From assembly GCA_021737905.1 (NCBI GenBank), contig JAIPDA010000130.1, positions 1 through 6,860 on the forward strand: a stretch of DNA of 6,860 bases, in the 5' to 3' direction. Positions 1-5,702 of the stretch are shown here, piece by piece; position 1 is the first letter of the stretch; each line of letters opens with the position of its first letter. Below the pieces are notes generated by a model. The model worked only from the letters and a program-made list of their open reading frames with translations. It did no database searches and was not told where the DNA came from. A program made the translations under genes and the position numbers. This stretch comes from Rhodoferax sp. (GTDB lineage: Bacteria > Pseudomonadota > Gammaproteobacteria > Burkholderiales > Burkholderiaceae_C).

Positions 1-878
1 TTCCCGACAACGCCTACGGCCCCAACAAGACGCTGGCCGAGCATGAAATGAAGGCCTGGGGTATCAGTCACCGCTACTACGATCCGATGAACCCGGACGA
101 TTTGCGGCAAAAGCTGAGTGCCAGGACGCGCCTGGTCTGGCTCGAAGTTCCGGGCTCCATCACGCTCGAGTTTCCGGATGTGAGCGCTCTGGTCGGCGTC
201 ATTCGCGCTCACACGGACCGGCATCCCGAAGGCCTCGTCAGCGTGATCGACAACACCTGGGGCGCAGGCCTGGCCTTCAATGCTTTTGAGATGGGTGCCG
301 ATGTCTCGGTGCAGGCCCTGACCTAGTACCCCAGCGGCGGCGGCGATGTGCTGATGGGTTCGGTGGTCACGCGTGATGAGGCGTTGCATCACCAACTTCT
401 TTACTGCCACATGCGCGTGGGTTTTGGCGTGGCTGGTAATGACGCCGAGGCCGTGCTGCGCGGCTTGCCCAGCATGGCGCTGCGCTACCAGGCGCAAGAC
501 GCTGCCACGCGCGCGCTGGCCGGCTGGATGCAGGGCCAGGCTGCTGTTGCCGAGGTGCGGCATCCGGCGCTGGCCGGCTCGCCGGGGCATGCAGCCTGGC
601 GGCGTGACTGCGCTGGCGCGGCTTGCCTGTTCAGCGCCATCTTCAAACCTGAGATCAGCCAGGCGCAGATCGACCTTTTTTGCGACAGCCTGAAGCTCTT
701 TAAGCTGGGTTACAGCTGGGCCGGGCCCATGAGCCTTTGCGCGCCCTATGACGTGCCGTCCATCCGCAGCGTGCCGTGGCCGCACCGAGGCGGCCTGGTG
801 CGCTTTTCAGTCGGGCTGGAATCGGTGGCTGATCTGCAAGCGGACTTGTCGCAAGCACTTGCAAAGATCTCAGCCTGA
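1..878 (+). pseudogene. metC: Cystathionine beta-lyase (MetC), 5'-truncated by the window edge and interrupted by an in-frame TAG at the PLP-lysine position
   Basis: The frame enters at base 3 and reads PDNAYGPNKTLAEHE, then runs to TGA at 876-878. It aligns by eye along its whole length with E. coli MetC, a PLP enzyme of the Cys/Met-metabolism family that splits cystathionine to homocysteine, pyruvate and ammonia in methionine synthesis. Recognisable blocks are AYGP (PLP-stacking tyrosine), LEVPGSITLE, the PLP-pyridine aspartate block VIDNTWGAGL, VSVQALT-stop-YPSGGGD, HPALAGSPGH and FSVGLE near the C-terminus. About 100 N-terminal residues lie outside the window. The TAG at 324-326 occupies the codon of the Schiff-base lysine (E. 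coli Lys210, context ATKY), one A-to-T change from AAG. The 183 codons after it show no other lesion. Ordinary translation would give a protein without the lysine or C-terminal half, so I call it a pseudogene. A sequencing error or very recent mutation remains possible. Family identity is very secure. Confidence 0.88.
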
Positions 879-916
879 TGAAGTACAGTGGGGGCTGTCA
901 AACATGAAAGCACTTT

Positions 917-1111
917 GTGGCAACACCTAATTATTCTTACGAAAAACGCCAAAAAGAGCTCGCGAAAAAGCGCAAAAAAGAAGACAAGCTCAAGCGCAAA
1001 GCCGAAGGCAAGCCTGACGAAGCCGAAGATGGCACAGAAGGCGGCGACGAAGCCGGCGAGGTAGGTGCTACAGACGCCCCGGACGCACCACCGGCCACGC
1101 CTACTGCCTGA
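917..1111 (+). CDS. Small charge-segregated hypothetical protein, 64 aa
   Basis: The start is GTG at 917, with GAAAG at 906-910 six bases upstream as ribosome binding site. It ends at TGA 1109-1111, 39 bases after the metC stop, and a strong intrinsic terminator follows 20 bases later, so this is a real transcription unit end. Residues 1-9 are MATPNYSYE. Residues 10-32 carry 13 Lys/Arg and look helical (KRQKELAKKRKKEDKLKRK). Residues 34-56 carry 10 Asp/Glu with Gly and Ala, and the last residues are Pro/Ala/Thr-rich. There is no signal peptide, membrane segment or cysteine. I recall short lysine-rich proteins with a YSYEKRQKELAKK-like opening in other Burkholderiales, but I cannot name a family or function. 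A nucleic-acid- or ribosome-associated role would fit the basic helix, but that is inference only. A weak promoter candidate (TTGCAA at 859-864, TACAGT at 884-889, 19-base spacer) lies upstream. Confidence 0.72.
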   Translation: MATPNYSYEKRQKELAKKRKKEDKLKRKAEGKPDEAEDGTEGGDEAGEVGATDAPDAPPATPTA

Positions 1112-1130
1112 ATTCAAATTTCTTTTTTAC

Positions 1131-1165
1131 AAACTGCAGCGCTCCCGGGCCCTGCAGTTTTTTTT
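1131..1165 (+). terminator. Rho-independent terminator of the small-protein gene
   Basis: The arms AAACTGCAG (1131-1139) and CTGCAGTTT (1152-1160) form a perfect 9-bp stem. Two extra G-C pairs are possible inside the 12-base loop (1141/1150 and 1142/1149). The stem runs into eight consecutive T (1158-1165). On the opposite strand the stem is followed by GTAAAAAAG rather than a T tract, so it should stop only plus-strand transcription, although it begins just two bases past the convergent mnmH stop codon. Confidence 0.88.
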
Positions 1166-1166
1166 G

Positions 1167-2222
1167 TCAAGTGCTGGCCAAGGTGGCGGCCAGCGCCTGC
1201 ATGGCAGCCACGCTGTGGTCTCGCGGTGCCAACGGCCGGGCGGCGGCGTAGTGTGTGAAATTACGCTGCATCGATTGCAGATAGACCGGGTCATAGTGAA
1301 GTACCAGCAGGTCTTTGACCACACCGGCCACGCCACCCGCGCGGGATCGGTCCTGCCAGTCGGCCACCATGGCTTTGCCGCGAGCTTCAGTCAGTGCGCC
1401 AAGGCGATTGCAAAAGAATTCGATGTCGCGTACAAAAAAATCATAGTCCTCGAGCAGCAGCTTGACGCGCTCTTCTTCACTGAGCTGCAGGTGCAAACAT
1501 GGGCTGCGCCGCATGGCGGCCATCAGGCTTTCGGGCACCACCACGTTGCCGACCTTTTTGCTTTCGCTCTCGATGTACACGGGCCGCGCCGGGTCAAAGG
1601 CCTGCAAGGCCGTCCAGACACGCGTGTCAAAAGCCTTTTGGGTGGGCTGCGTCTGGCCGGGAATCAGCCCCAGCACCGAGCTGCGGTGCTTGGCCAGGGC
1701 TTCGAGGTCCAGCACTTGCGCGCCCTGCGCGGCCAGCGCCTGCAAAAACCGCGTCTTGCCCGAGCCGGTGGTGCCGCACACCACTTCAAAGTGCAAGCGT
1801 GCTGACAGCTGCGGCAGGTCGGCCACCATGGCGGCGCGAAAGGCCTTGTAGCCGCCCTCGATCAAGCTCACCTTGAAACCTATCTGGTCGAGGATGAGCG
1901 CCAGCGAGCCACTGCGCTTGCCGCCGCGCCAGCAGTACACCAGCGGCTTCCAGTCTTTGGGTTTGTCGAGCACCTCGCGCTCGATGTGGCCGGCCACGTT
2001 GCGCGCGACCATGGCCGCGCCTTGTTTTTTGGCTTCAAAAGCGTTGACCTGCTTGTACTGTGTGCCGACCTGGTGGCGCTCGGCGTCGCGCAGGCTGGGC
2101 CAGTTGACGGCGCCCGGTAGATGGTCTTCAGCGTACTCGCTCTCGCTGCGGGCGTCGATGACACTGGAAAATTCCGACAGCCCGGTCAGTGCCTGTTCGG
2201 CGGAGATCAGTTGCACGCTCAC
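1167..2222 (-). CDS. mnmH: tRNA 2-selenouridine synthase MnmH/SelU
   Basis: A 351-residue cytosolic enzyme that converts the 2-thiouridine at tRNA wobble position 34 (Lys, Glu, Gln tRNAs) to 2-selenouridine using selenophosphate, via a geranylated intermediate. The N-terminal rhodanese domain (about residues 5-130) contains IDARSESEY and the catalytic-loop cysteine Cys97 in LVYCWRGGKRSGS, with the EGGYKA block at 122-127. A P-loop domain follows, with Walker A GTTGSGKT at 150-157, then the family blocks LEALAKHRSSVLG, GQTQPTQKAFD and IESESKKVGNVVVP. Length matches the family (about 360). I chose GTG at 2222 because AGAAAG lies eight bases upstream and it overlaps the tesA stop (GTGA), suggesting translational coupling. 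An in-frame TTG at 2249 would add nine residues but lacks a binding site. Its presence implies a selenophosphate synthetase (SelD) elsewhere in the genome. Confidence 0.93.
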   Translation of the reverse strand: MSVQLISAEQALTGLSEFSSVIDARSESEYAEDHLPGAVNWPSLRDAERHQVGTQYKQVNAFEAKKQGAAMVARNVAGHIEREVLDKPKDWKPLVYCWRGGKRSGSLALILDQIGFKVSLIEGGYKAFRAAMVADLPQLSARLHFEVVCGTTGSGKTRFLQALAAQGAQVLDLEALAKHRSSVLGLIPGQTQPTQKAFDTRVWTALQAFDPARPVYIESESKKVGNVVVPESLMAAMRRSPCLHLQLSEEERVKLLLEDYDFFVRDIEFFCNRLGALTEARGKAMVADWQDRSRAGGVAGVVKDLLVLHYDPVYLQSMQRNFTHYAAARPLAPRDHSVAAMQALAATLAST

Positions 2223-2872
2223 TTCAAAAGCTTTCTGAGTTCTTGCCAAACATTGGCCAGCATGATGGGGTGAGCTGACTCATTGGGGTGAATCCGGTCG
2301 CTTTGAAAAAATTGCAAGGCGTTGTCAATGTCGGCGATGCCTTTGAGGAAAAACGGTACCAGCGGCGATTGTGTGGCCTTGGCAACCTTCACGTACATGG
2401 CCTCAAACGCGGTCCTGTAGGCGTTGCCGTAATTGGGCGGTACTTGCATGCCCAGCAGCAGCACACGGGCGCCGGCTTTTTGGGCGGCCTGCGTCATGGC
2501 CATCATGTTTTCTTCGGTCATGTTCATCGGCAGGCCGCGCAGCGCGTCATTGCCGCCGAGCTCGATGATGACGACCTGAGGCTGATGCTGCTTGAGCAGG
2601 CCTGGCAGCCGGGAACGCCCGCCAGAGGTGGTATCGCCACTGATGCTGGCATTAACCACTGTGAAGGCAGATTTTTCGTTGAGCAGGCGTTTTTGCAGCA
2701 AAGCGACCCACCCCGTGCCACGGGCCAGCCCGTACTCAGCACTCAAAGAGTCGCCCAGCACCAGCAGCTTGAGCGGTGTCGCAGCCGCCGGCGCTGACGA
2801 TGTTTGGGCCAGCGCCGCCCAGGGCACGGCGCTCAGCAGAAAAAGCAGGGCCACTGTGCGCAGCGCTTGCAA
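2219..2872 (-). CDS. tesA: TesA-like GDSL/SGNH esterase (arylesterase / acyl-CoA thioesterase I), exported
   Basis: A periplasmic SGNH hydrolase of the TesA type, a multifunctional thioesterase/arylesterase/lysophospholipase. With a TTG start at 2872 it is 217 residues. Residues 1-22 form a signal peptide (a hydrophobic LLFLLSAVPWAALA stretch, likely cut before QTSS). The catalytic blocks are in order: GDSLS with nucleophile Ser42, the oxyanion glycine in SGDTT near residue 79, GGND at 106-109, and DRIH with Asp192/His195. The MQVPPNYG and PLVPFF stretches match E. coli TesA (208 residues as precursor). The start is uncertain because no Shine-Dalgarno precedes TTG 2872. The frame stays open upstream, and an ATG at 3001 would give 260 residues with an untypical N-terminus. 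The gene is divergent from ybbA, as in E. coli, and overlaps mnmH at its 3' end. The natural substrate cannot be read from sequence. Confidence 0.9.
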   Translation of the reverse strand: MQALRTVALLFLLSAVPWAALAQTSSAPAAATPLKLLVLGDSLSAEYGLARGTGWVALLQKRLLNEKSAFTVVNASISGDTTSGGRSRLPGLLKQHQPQVVIIELGGNDALRGLPMNMTEENMMAMTQAAQKAGARVLLLGMQVPPNYGNAYRTAFEAMYVKVAKATQSPLVPFFLKGIADIDNALQFFQSDRIHPNESAHPIMLANVWQELRKLLK

Positions 2873-2999
2873 GATGCGCCAGAGCAGTGAGCCAGCGCCG
2901 GCTTGGGGCTTTTCGGCTGCCAGCCAGCACCCGGGGCGCTGCTTGTTACAGTCCCATGTGCCAAGGCAAATAGTGGGTGTTTTTTCCAAAAAGGCTGTC
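2873..2999. promoter_or_regulatory. Divergent intergenic region between tesA and ybbA
   Basis: These 127 bases must hold the start signals for two genes reading away from each other. Possible elements are TTGTTA at 2943-2948 for the plus strand and TTGGCA on the minus strand (2959-2964). Neither has a good partner hexamer at normal spacing, so I assign no promoter precisely. AAAAAGG directly before the ybbA ATG is a plausible ribosome binding site. No operator-like palindrome stands out. Confidence 0.4.
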
Positions 3000-3710
3000 A
3001 TGTCCGAAATGAGTTCCGTTGCGCGTTCCGACACCGATGCGGTGCCAATTATTTCCGTCGAGCATGTTTTCAAGAGCGTGACCGACTCCAGCGGCACTTT
3101 GCGTATTTTGCGCGATATCCATTTCACCCTGGCGGCCCGCGAAACTGCAGCCATCGTCGGAGCTTCCGGCTCAGGCAAAAGCACCTTGCTGTCCATCATT
3201 GCCGGCCTGGACACGCCGAGCGAAGGCACTGTGCGCCTGGTGGGTCAGGATATTTTTGCGCTCAACGAAGACGACCGCGCAGCCTTGCGGGCGCAAAAGG
3301 TTGGTTTTGTGTTTCAGAGTTTTCAGCTCATGGCCAATTTGAGTGCCCTTGAAAACGTCATGCTGCCGCTTGAATTGTCGGGTGTGCGCGGCGCGCGCGC
3401 GCTGGCTACGGAGATGTTGGGACGCGTTGGCTTAGGCCAGCGCCTTAGCCACTACCCGCGTGTGCTGTCCGGTGGTGAGCAGCAGCGCGTGGCGCTGGCC
3501 CGGGCCTTTGTGGTCAAACCTGCCGTTTTGCTCGCAGACGAGCCCACCGGCAGCCTGGACTTTGCCACTGGCGAGAACGTCATGCAGCTGATGTTCGAAT
3601 TGAACAAAGAGCTGGGCACCACGTTGGTTCTGGTCACGCACGACCAGGCCATCGCCGAGCGCTGCCAGCGCAAGATCACCATCGAAGCCGGCCAGGTGGT
3701 GCCGGCCTGA
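3000..3710 (+). CDS. ybbA: ABC transporter ATP-binding protein, YbbA/LolD-MacB type, without an adjacent permease
   Basis: A 236-residue ABC ATPase of the family that works with MacB/FtsX-like permeases (YbbA, LolD, MacB nucleotide-binding domains). Motifs are complete: Walker A GASGSGKST at 54-62, Q-loop Gln106 in FVFQSFQL, signature LSGGEQQR at 156-163, Walker B LLADEPT with Asp180/Glu181, D-loop SLD at 185-187, and H-loop His214 in VTHD. All catalytic residues are present, so it should bind and hydrolyse ATP at the inner membrane face. ATG 3000 is preceded by AAAAAGG with a five-base spacer. ATG 3009 is an alternative. In E. coli, ybbA sits head to head with tesA and is followed by the large permease gene ybbP. 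Here the tesA pairing is kept but rlmB follows instead, so the partner permease must be elsewhere or absent. LolD is a less likely name because no lolC/lolE is adjacent. Confidence 0.93.
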   Translation: MSEMSSVARSDTDAVPIISVEHVFKSVTDSSGTLRILRDIHFTLAARETAAIVGASGSGKSTLLSIIAGLDTPSEGTVRLVGQDIFALNEDDRAALRAQKVGFVFQSFQLMANLSALENVMLPLELSGVRGARALATEMLGRVGLGQRLSHYPRVLSGGEQQRVALARAFVVKPAVLLADEPTGSLDFATGENVMQLMFELNKELGTTLVLVTHDQAIAERCQRKITIEAGQVVPA

Positions 3711-3735
3711 AGCTACTGCCCGGGCGGGCGATAAT
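3707..3735 (+). promoter_or_regulatory. Candidate rlmB promoter, predicting a leaderless transcript
   Basis: GATAAT at 3730-3735 matches the -10 consensus at five of six bases. CTGAAG at 3707-3712, 17 bases upstream, is a weak -35 (three of six). Transcription would start about six or seven bases downstream, at or next to the ATG at 3741. The -10 lies inside an imperfect palindrome (3726-3740, GGGC/GCCC arms) and just after a perfect GCCCGGGC palindrome (3718-3725). This is inferred from pattern only. Confidence 0.33.
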
Positions 3736-3740
3736 TGCCC

Positions 3741-4490
3741 ATGTCTTCAACCCCTAAAGTTCTGTTCGGCTTTCATGCCGTTGGCGTGCGCATCAAAACG
3801 GCACCGCAATCGGTACTCGAAATCTTTTTTGATGTCGCCCGCCGGGACGCGCGCATGCGCCAGTTCACCGACCGGGCCCGCGAGGCGGGCGTTCGGCTGA
3901 TCGAGTCTGACGGTTTGCGTTTGGCCAAAATGGCCGGCAGCCACGGCCACCAGGGCGTGGTGGCGCGCGTCAATGCGGTGGCGCAGGTCACCTCGCTCGA
4001 TGAATTGCTGGAGCAGTTGGAGGCCAGCGGGGTGGCCGCACCCCTGCTGTTGGTGCTGGACGGCGTGACCGATCCGCACAATCTGGGCGCCTGCCTGCGC
4101 GTGGCCGATGGTGCCGGTGCACACGCTGTGATCGCCCCCAAAGACCATGCCGCCGGCATCAACGCCACCGTGGCCAAGGTGGCCAGCGGTGCGGCAGAGA
4201 CCATGCCGTACTTCATGGTGACCAACCTGGCACGCACACTGGGTGAGCTCAAGGAGCGCAACATCTGGTGCATAGGCACCAGCGACGACGCTCCCAAAAC
4301 TATTTATGACGTGGACCTTAAGGGCCCTGTTGCACTGGTGCTGGGTGCTGAGGGCGAGGGCATGCGCCAGCTCACACGCAAGACCTGCGACGAGCTCGTC
4401 AGCATCCCCATGCACGGCGCGGTGGAAAGCCTGAACGTGTCAGTGGCCAGCGGTGTCTGCCTGTACGAGGCTTTGCGCCAGCGCCGCTAA
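3741..4490 (+). CDS. rlmB: 23S rRNA (guanosine-2'-O-)-methyltransferase RlmB, TrmH/SpoU family
   Basis: A 249-residue SAM-dependent SPOUT methyltransferase. RlmB methylates the ribose of G2251 in the 23S rRNA peptidyl-transferase region. Residues 1-80 form the small substrate-binding domain (KVLFGFHAVG opening, HGHQGVVARV at its end). The catalytic trefoil-knot domain follows, with the three SPOUT motifs: motif 1 DPHNLGACLR (111-120, Asn114 and Arg120), motif 2 LVLGAEGEGM (199-208) and motif 3 IPMHGAVESLNVSVASG (222-238). Length fits E. coli RlmB (243). ATG at 3741 is chosen over the in-frame TTG at 3735, which would add only two residues. No Shine-Dalgarno precedes it; see the candidate promoter. 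It lies 30 bases after ybbA, so some co-transcription is also possible. In many proteobacteria rlmB follows rnr, which is not the case here. Another TrmH-family specificity cannot be fully excluded. Confidence 0.93.
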   Translation: MSSTPKVLFGFHAVGVRIKTAPQSVLEIFFDVARRDARMRQFTDRAREAGVRLIESDGLRLAKMAGSHGHQGVVARVNAVAQVTSLDELLEQLEASGVAAPLLLVLDGVTDPHNLGACLRVADGAGAHAVIAPKDHAAGINATVAKVASGAAETMPYFMVTNLARTLGELKERNIWCIGTSDDAPKTIYDVDLKGPVALVLGAEGEGMRQLTRKTCDELVSIPMHGAVESLNVSVASGVCLYEALRQRR

Positions 4491-4505
4491 ACTAATTCGC
4501 GTTCA

Positions 4506-5090
4506 TCAGACCCAGCCGAACCAGCCTATCAAAGCGCCGGCTGTCAGCAGCCACAAGATGTGCAGCTTCGTGCGCCAGCAAATCAAAGCGGTGACGGCGG
4601 AGACCAGCCACAGAGGCCAGTGATCCAGCGAGTGACCGCTGGCGGTAGCCAAAATCAGGCTGGTGGACATGATCAGGCCGACCACGATGGGTGCCATACC
4701 TTGTTTGAATGCGCGCACGCTGCGCAGTTCGCGGTTGCGCTGGCCCCATTGGGCTGCGTTGTAGGTCAACAAGGTGCTGGGAATCAGTATGCCGGCCATG
4801 GCCAGAAAAATACCCCACAAGCCGCTCAGATACCCGCCTGCATTGAGGCCGACGTTCCAGCCCAGCAGGGCGATGAAAAGGACGTTTGGCCCCGGCGCAG
4901 CCTGCGCAATCGCAATGGATGCATTGAACTGCGCCTCTGTGAGCCAGGCATTGTTGTCCACCAAAAAGCGGTGCATGTCCGGTATGGTGGCGATCGCACC
5001 ACCAACGGCCAGGAGTGACAGCGAGAGGTAGTGAAAGAAAAACGCCAGCCAATCGGCTGCCCCTAAAACCAGTTGCGGCGGCGCGTTCAT
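4506..5090 (-). CDS. chrA: Chromate transporter, short CHR-domain protein (second of pair)
   Basis: A 194-residue integral membrane protein made of a single CHR domain. Visible CHR features are the LAVGGAIATIP stretch (27-37), WLTEAQF (49-55) and AQAAPGPN (62-69), followed by hydrophobic segments near 70-110, 130-150 and 158-192. Short CHR proteins are usually encoded in pairs that insert with opposite topologies and act together as a proton-linked chromate/sulfate-type anion transporter. The substrate is known only for characterised members. ATG 5088-5090 overlaps the stop of the upstream partner (ATGA), and AGAAAG lies eight bases before the start inside the partner's coding end. Its TGA is only 15 bases from the convergent rlmB stop, with no terminator between them. 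Confidence 0.88.
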   Translation of the reverse strand: MNAPPQLVLGAADWLAFFFHYLSLSLLAVGGAIATIPDMHRFLVDNNAWLTEAQFNASIAIAQAAPGPNVLFIALLGWNVGLNAGGYLSGLWGIFLAMAGILIPSTLLTYNAAQWGQRNRELRSVRAFKQGMAPIVVGLIMSTSLILATASGHSLDHWPLWLVSAVTALICWRTKLHILWLLTAGALIGWFGWV

Positions 5091-5662
5091 GGCTGCAACT
5101 TTCTATAAGCCAGAGCGCAGGCCAGACCGCCCAGCCCGAAGATCACATAGACCAGCGGCACGCGCAAGGCGGCAATGGCCACCAGGCTGGCCAGGCCAAA
5201 GGCCGTGCACCAGCGCCAGCCCAACACACTGGTTTTAAGCCCTTTTGCCAGTTTGATGGCGGTGGCGCCAATCAGGCCGGCGGCCACCGCACCCATGCCG
5301 CGCAAGGCGCCGGCAACTTCCGGGCGACTGGCAAACTGCGCGTAGACCAAGGCCAGGGTCAGCACAATCAGCAGGGGCGCTGCCAACATGCCGGACAAAG
5401 CAGCCATGGCGCCCTTGAGCCCGAAGTAACGCCCGCCGATGATCAGCGCCAGGTTGATCACATTGGGTCCGGGCATGACTTGGGCCACAGCCCAGTCTTC
5501 AATGAACTCCTCGTTGGTCAACCAGCGTTTTTTTTCAACAAATTCCCGCTGAACCACAGCCAGCACCCCGCCAAAGCCCTGCAAGGCCAGGACGGTGAAG
5601 GAGACAAACAAGTCCGTGATCGATTGGGGGCGGGGGCGGTCTGGTGCGGGCAAAGAATTCAT
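5087..5662 (-). CDS. chrA: Chromate transporter, short CHR-domain protein (first of pair)
   Basis: A 191-residue single-CHR-domain membrane protein, distinct in sequence from its partner. The hallmark region reads ALQGFGGVLAVVQREFVEKK (26-45), then WLTNEEFIEDWAVAQVMPGPN (47-67) and INLALIIGGRYFG. Hydrophobic segments follow at about 85-108, 118-140 and 150-187. Long chromate transporters such as the plasmid-borne ChrA (about 400 residues) carry two such domains in one chain; here they are two overlapping genes. No ChrB-type regulator or superoxide dismutase gene accompanies them, so dedicated chromate resistance is not shown by context. ATG 5660-5662 has no Shine-Dalgarno. A CATAAT hexamer lies seven bases upstream, which may mark a leaderless start. 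The SDR gene lies 40 bases upstream on the same strand. Confidence 0.9.
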   Translation of the reverse strand: MNSLPAPDRPRPQSITDLFVSFTVLALQGFGGVLAVVQREFVEKKRWLTNEEFIEDWAVAQVMPGPNVINLALIIGGRYFGLKGAMAALSGMLAAPLLIVLTLALVYAQFASRPEVAGALRGMGAVAAGLIGATAIKLAKGLKTSVLGWRWCTAFGLASLVAIAALRVPLVYVIFGLGGLACALAYRKLQP

Positions 5663-5669
5663 GTGTTGG

Positions 5670-5699
5670 ATTATGGCCGTTAGACGGCTTTGGAGTACA
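5670..5699 (-). promoter_or_regulatory. Candidate chrA promoter, predicting a leaderless transcript
   Basis: On the minus strand CATAAT (5675-5670) matches five of six -10 bases. TGTACT (5699-5694) at 18 bases is a weak -35 with three of six. The expected start point is at or one base before the chrA ATG (5662), which would give a message without a leader and explain the missing ribosome binding site. Pattern-based inference only. Confidence 0.3.
5676..5688. repeat. Small hairpin between the SDR gene and chrA
   Basis: GCCGT and ACGGC (5676-5680 and 5684-5688) form a perfect 5-bp inverted repeat with a 3-base loop. It lies between the two minus-strand genes. Reading in their direction, no T tract follows, so it is at best a weak or Rho-assisted terminator for the SDR gene. 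It also sits directly upstream of the CATAAT hexamer, where a regulator site could lie. Confidence 0.35.
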
Positions 5700-5702
5700 G
5701 GC

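Noticed and set aside
324..326. Pyrrolysine at the metC TAG
   Set aside because: Pyrrolysine insertion is known in methanogenic archaea and a few bacteria with pyl genes. None is visible here, and a modified lysine would not serve as the PLP Schiff-base residue.
348..878. Independent gene starting at GTG 348 after the metC stop
   Set aside because: It is the same frame as metC, has no ribosome binding site, and begins in the middle of the conserved PLP fold. It is the downstream half of the broken gene.
904..930. Eight-codon leader peptide (MKALCGNT) overlapping the start of the small-protein gene
   Set aside because: It has no ribosome binding site of its own and no attenuator-like codon run or alternative hairpins. 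It is probably chance.
1065..1805. Long plus-strand open frame opposite mnmH (246 codons)
   Set aside because: It is antisense to a gene with complete family motifs, is rich in His/Gln/Arg, and shows no domain. It is typical of GC-rich shadow frames.
2736..2930. Minus-strand frame overlapping the tesA signal region in another phase
   Set aside because: The tesA frame contains the signal peptide and GDSL motif. This phase only reads through them out of frame and shows no domain.
3747..4415. Minus-strand open frame opposite rlmB
   Set aside because: It is a mirror of the rlmB codons with no recognisable motif.
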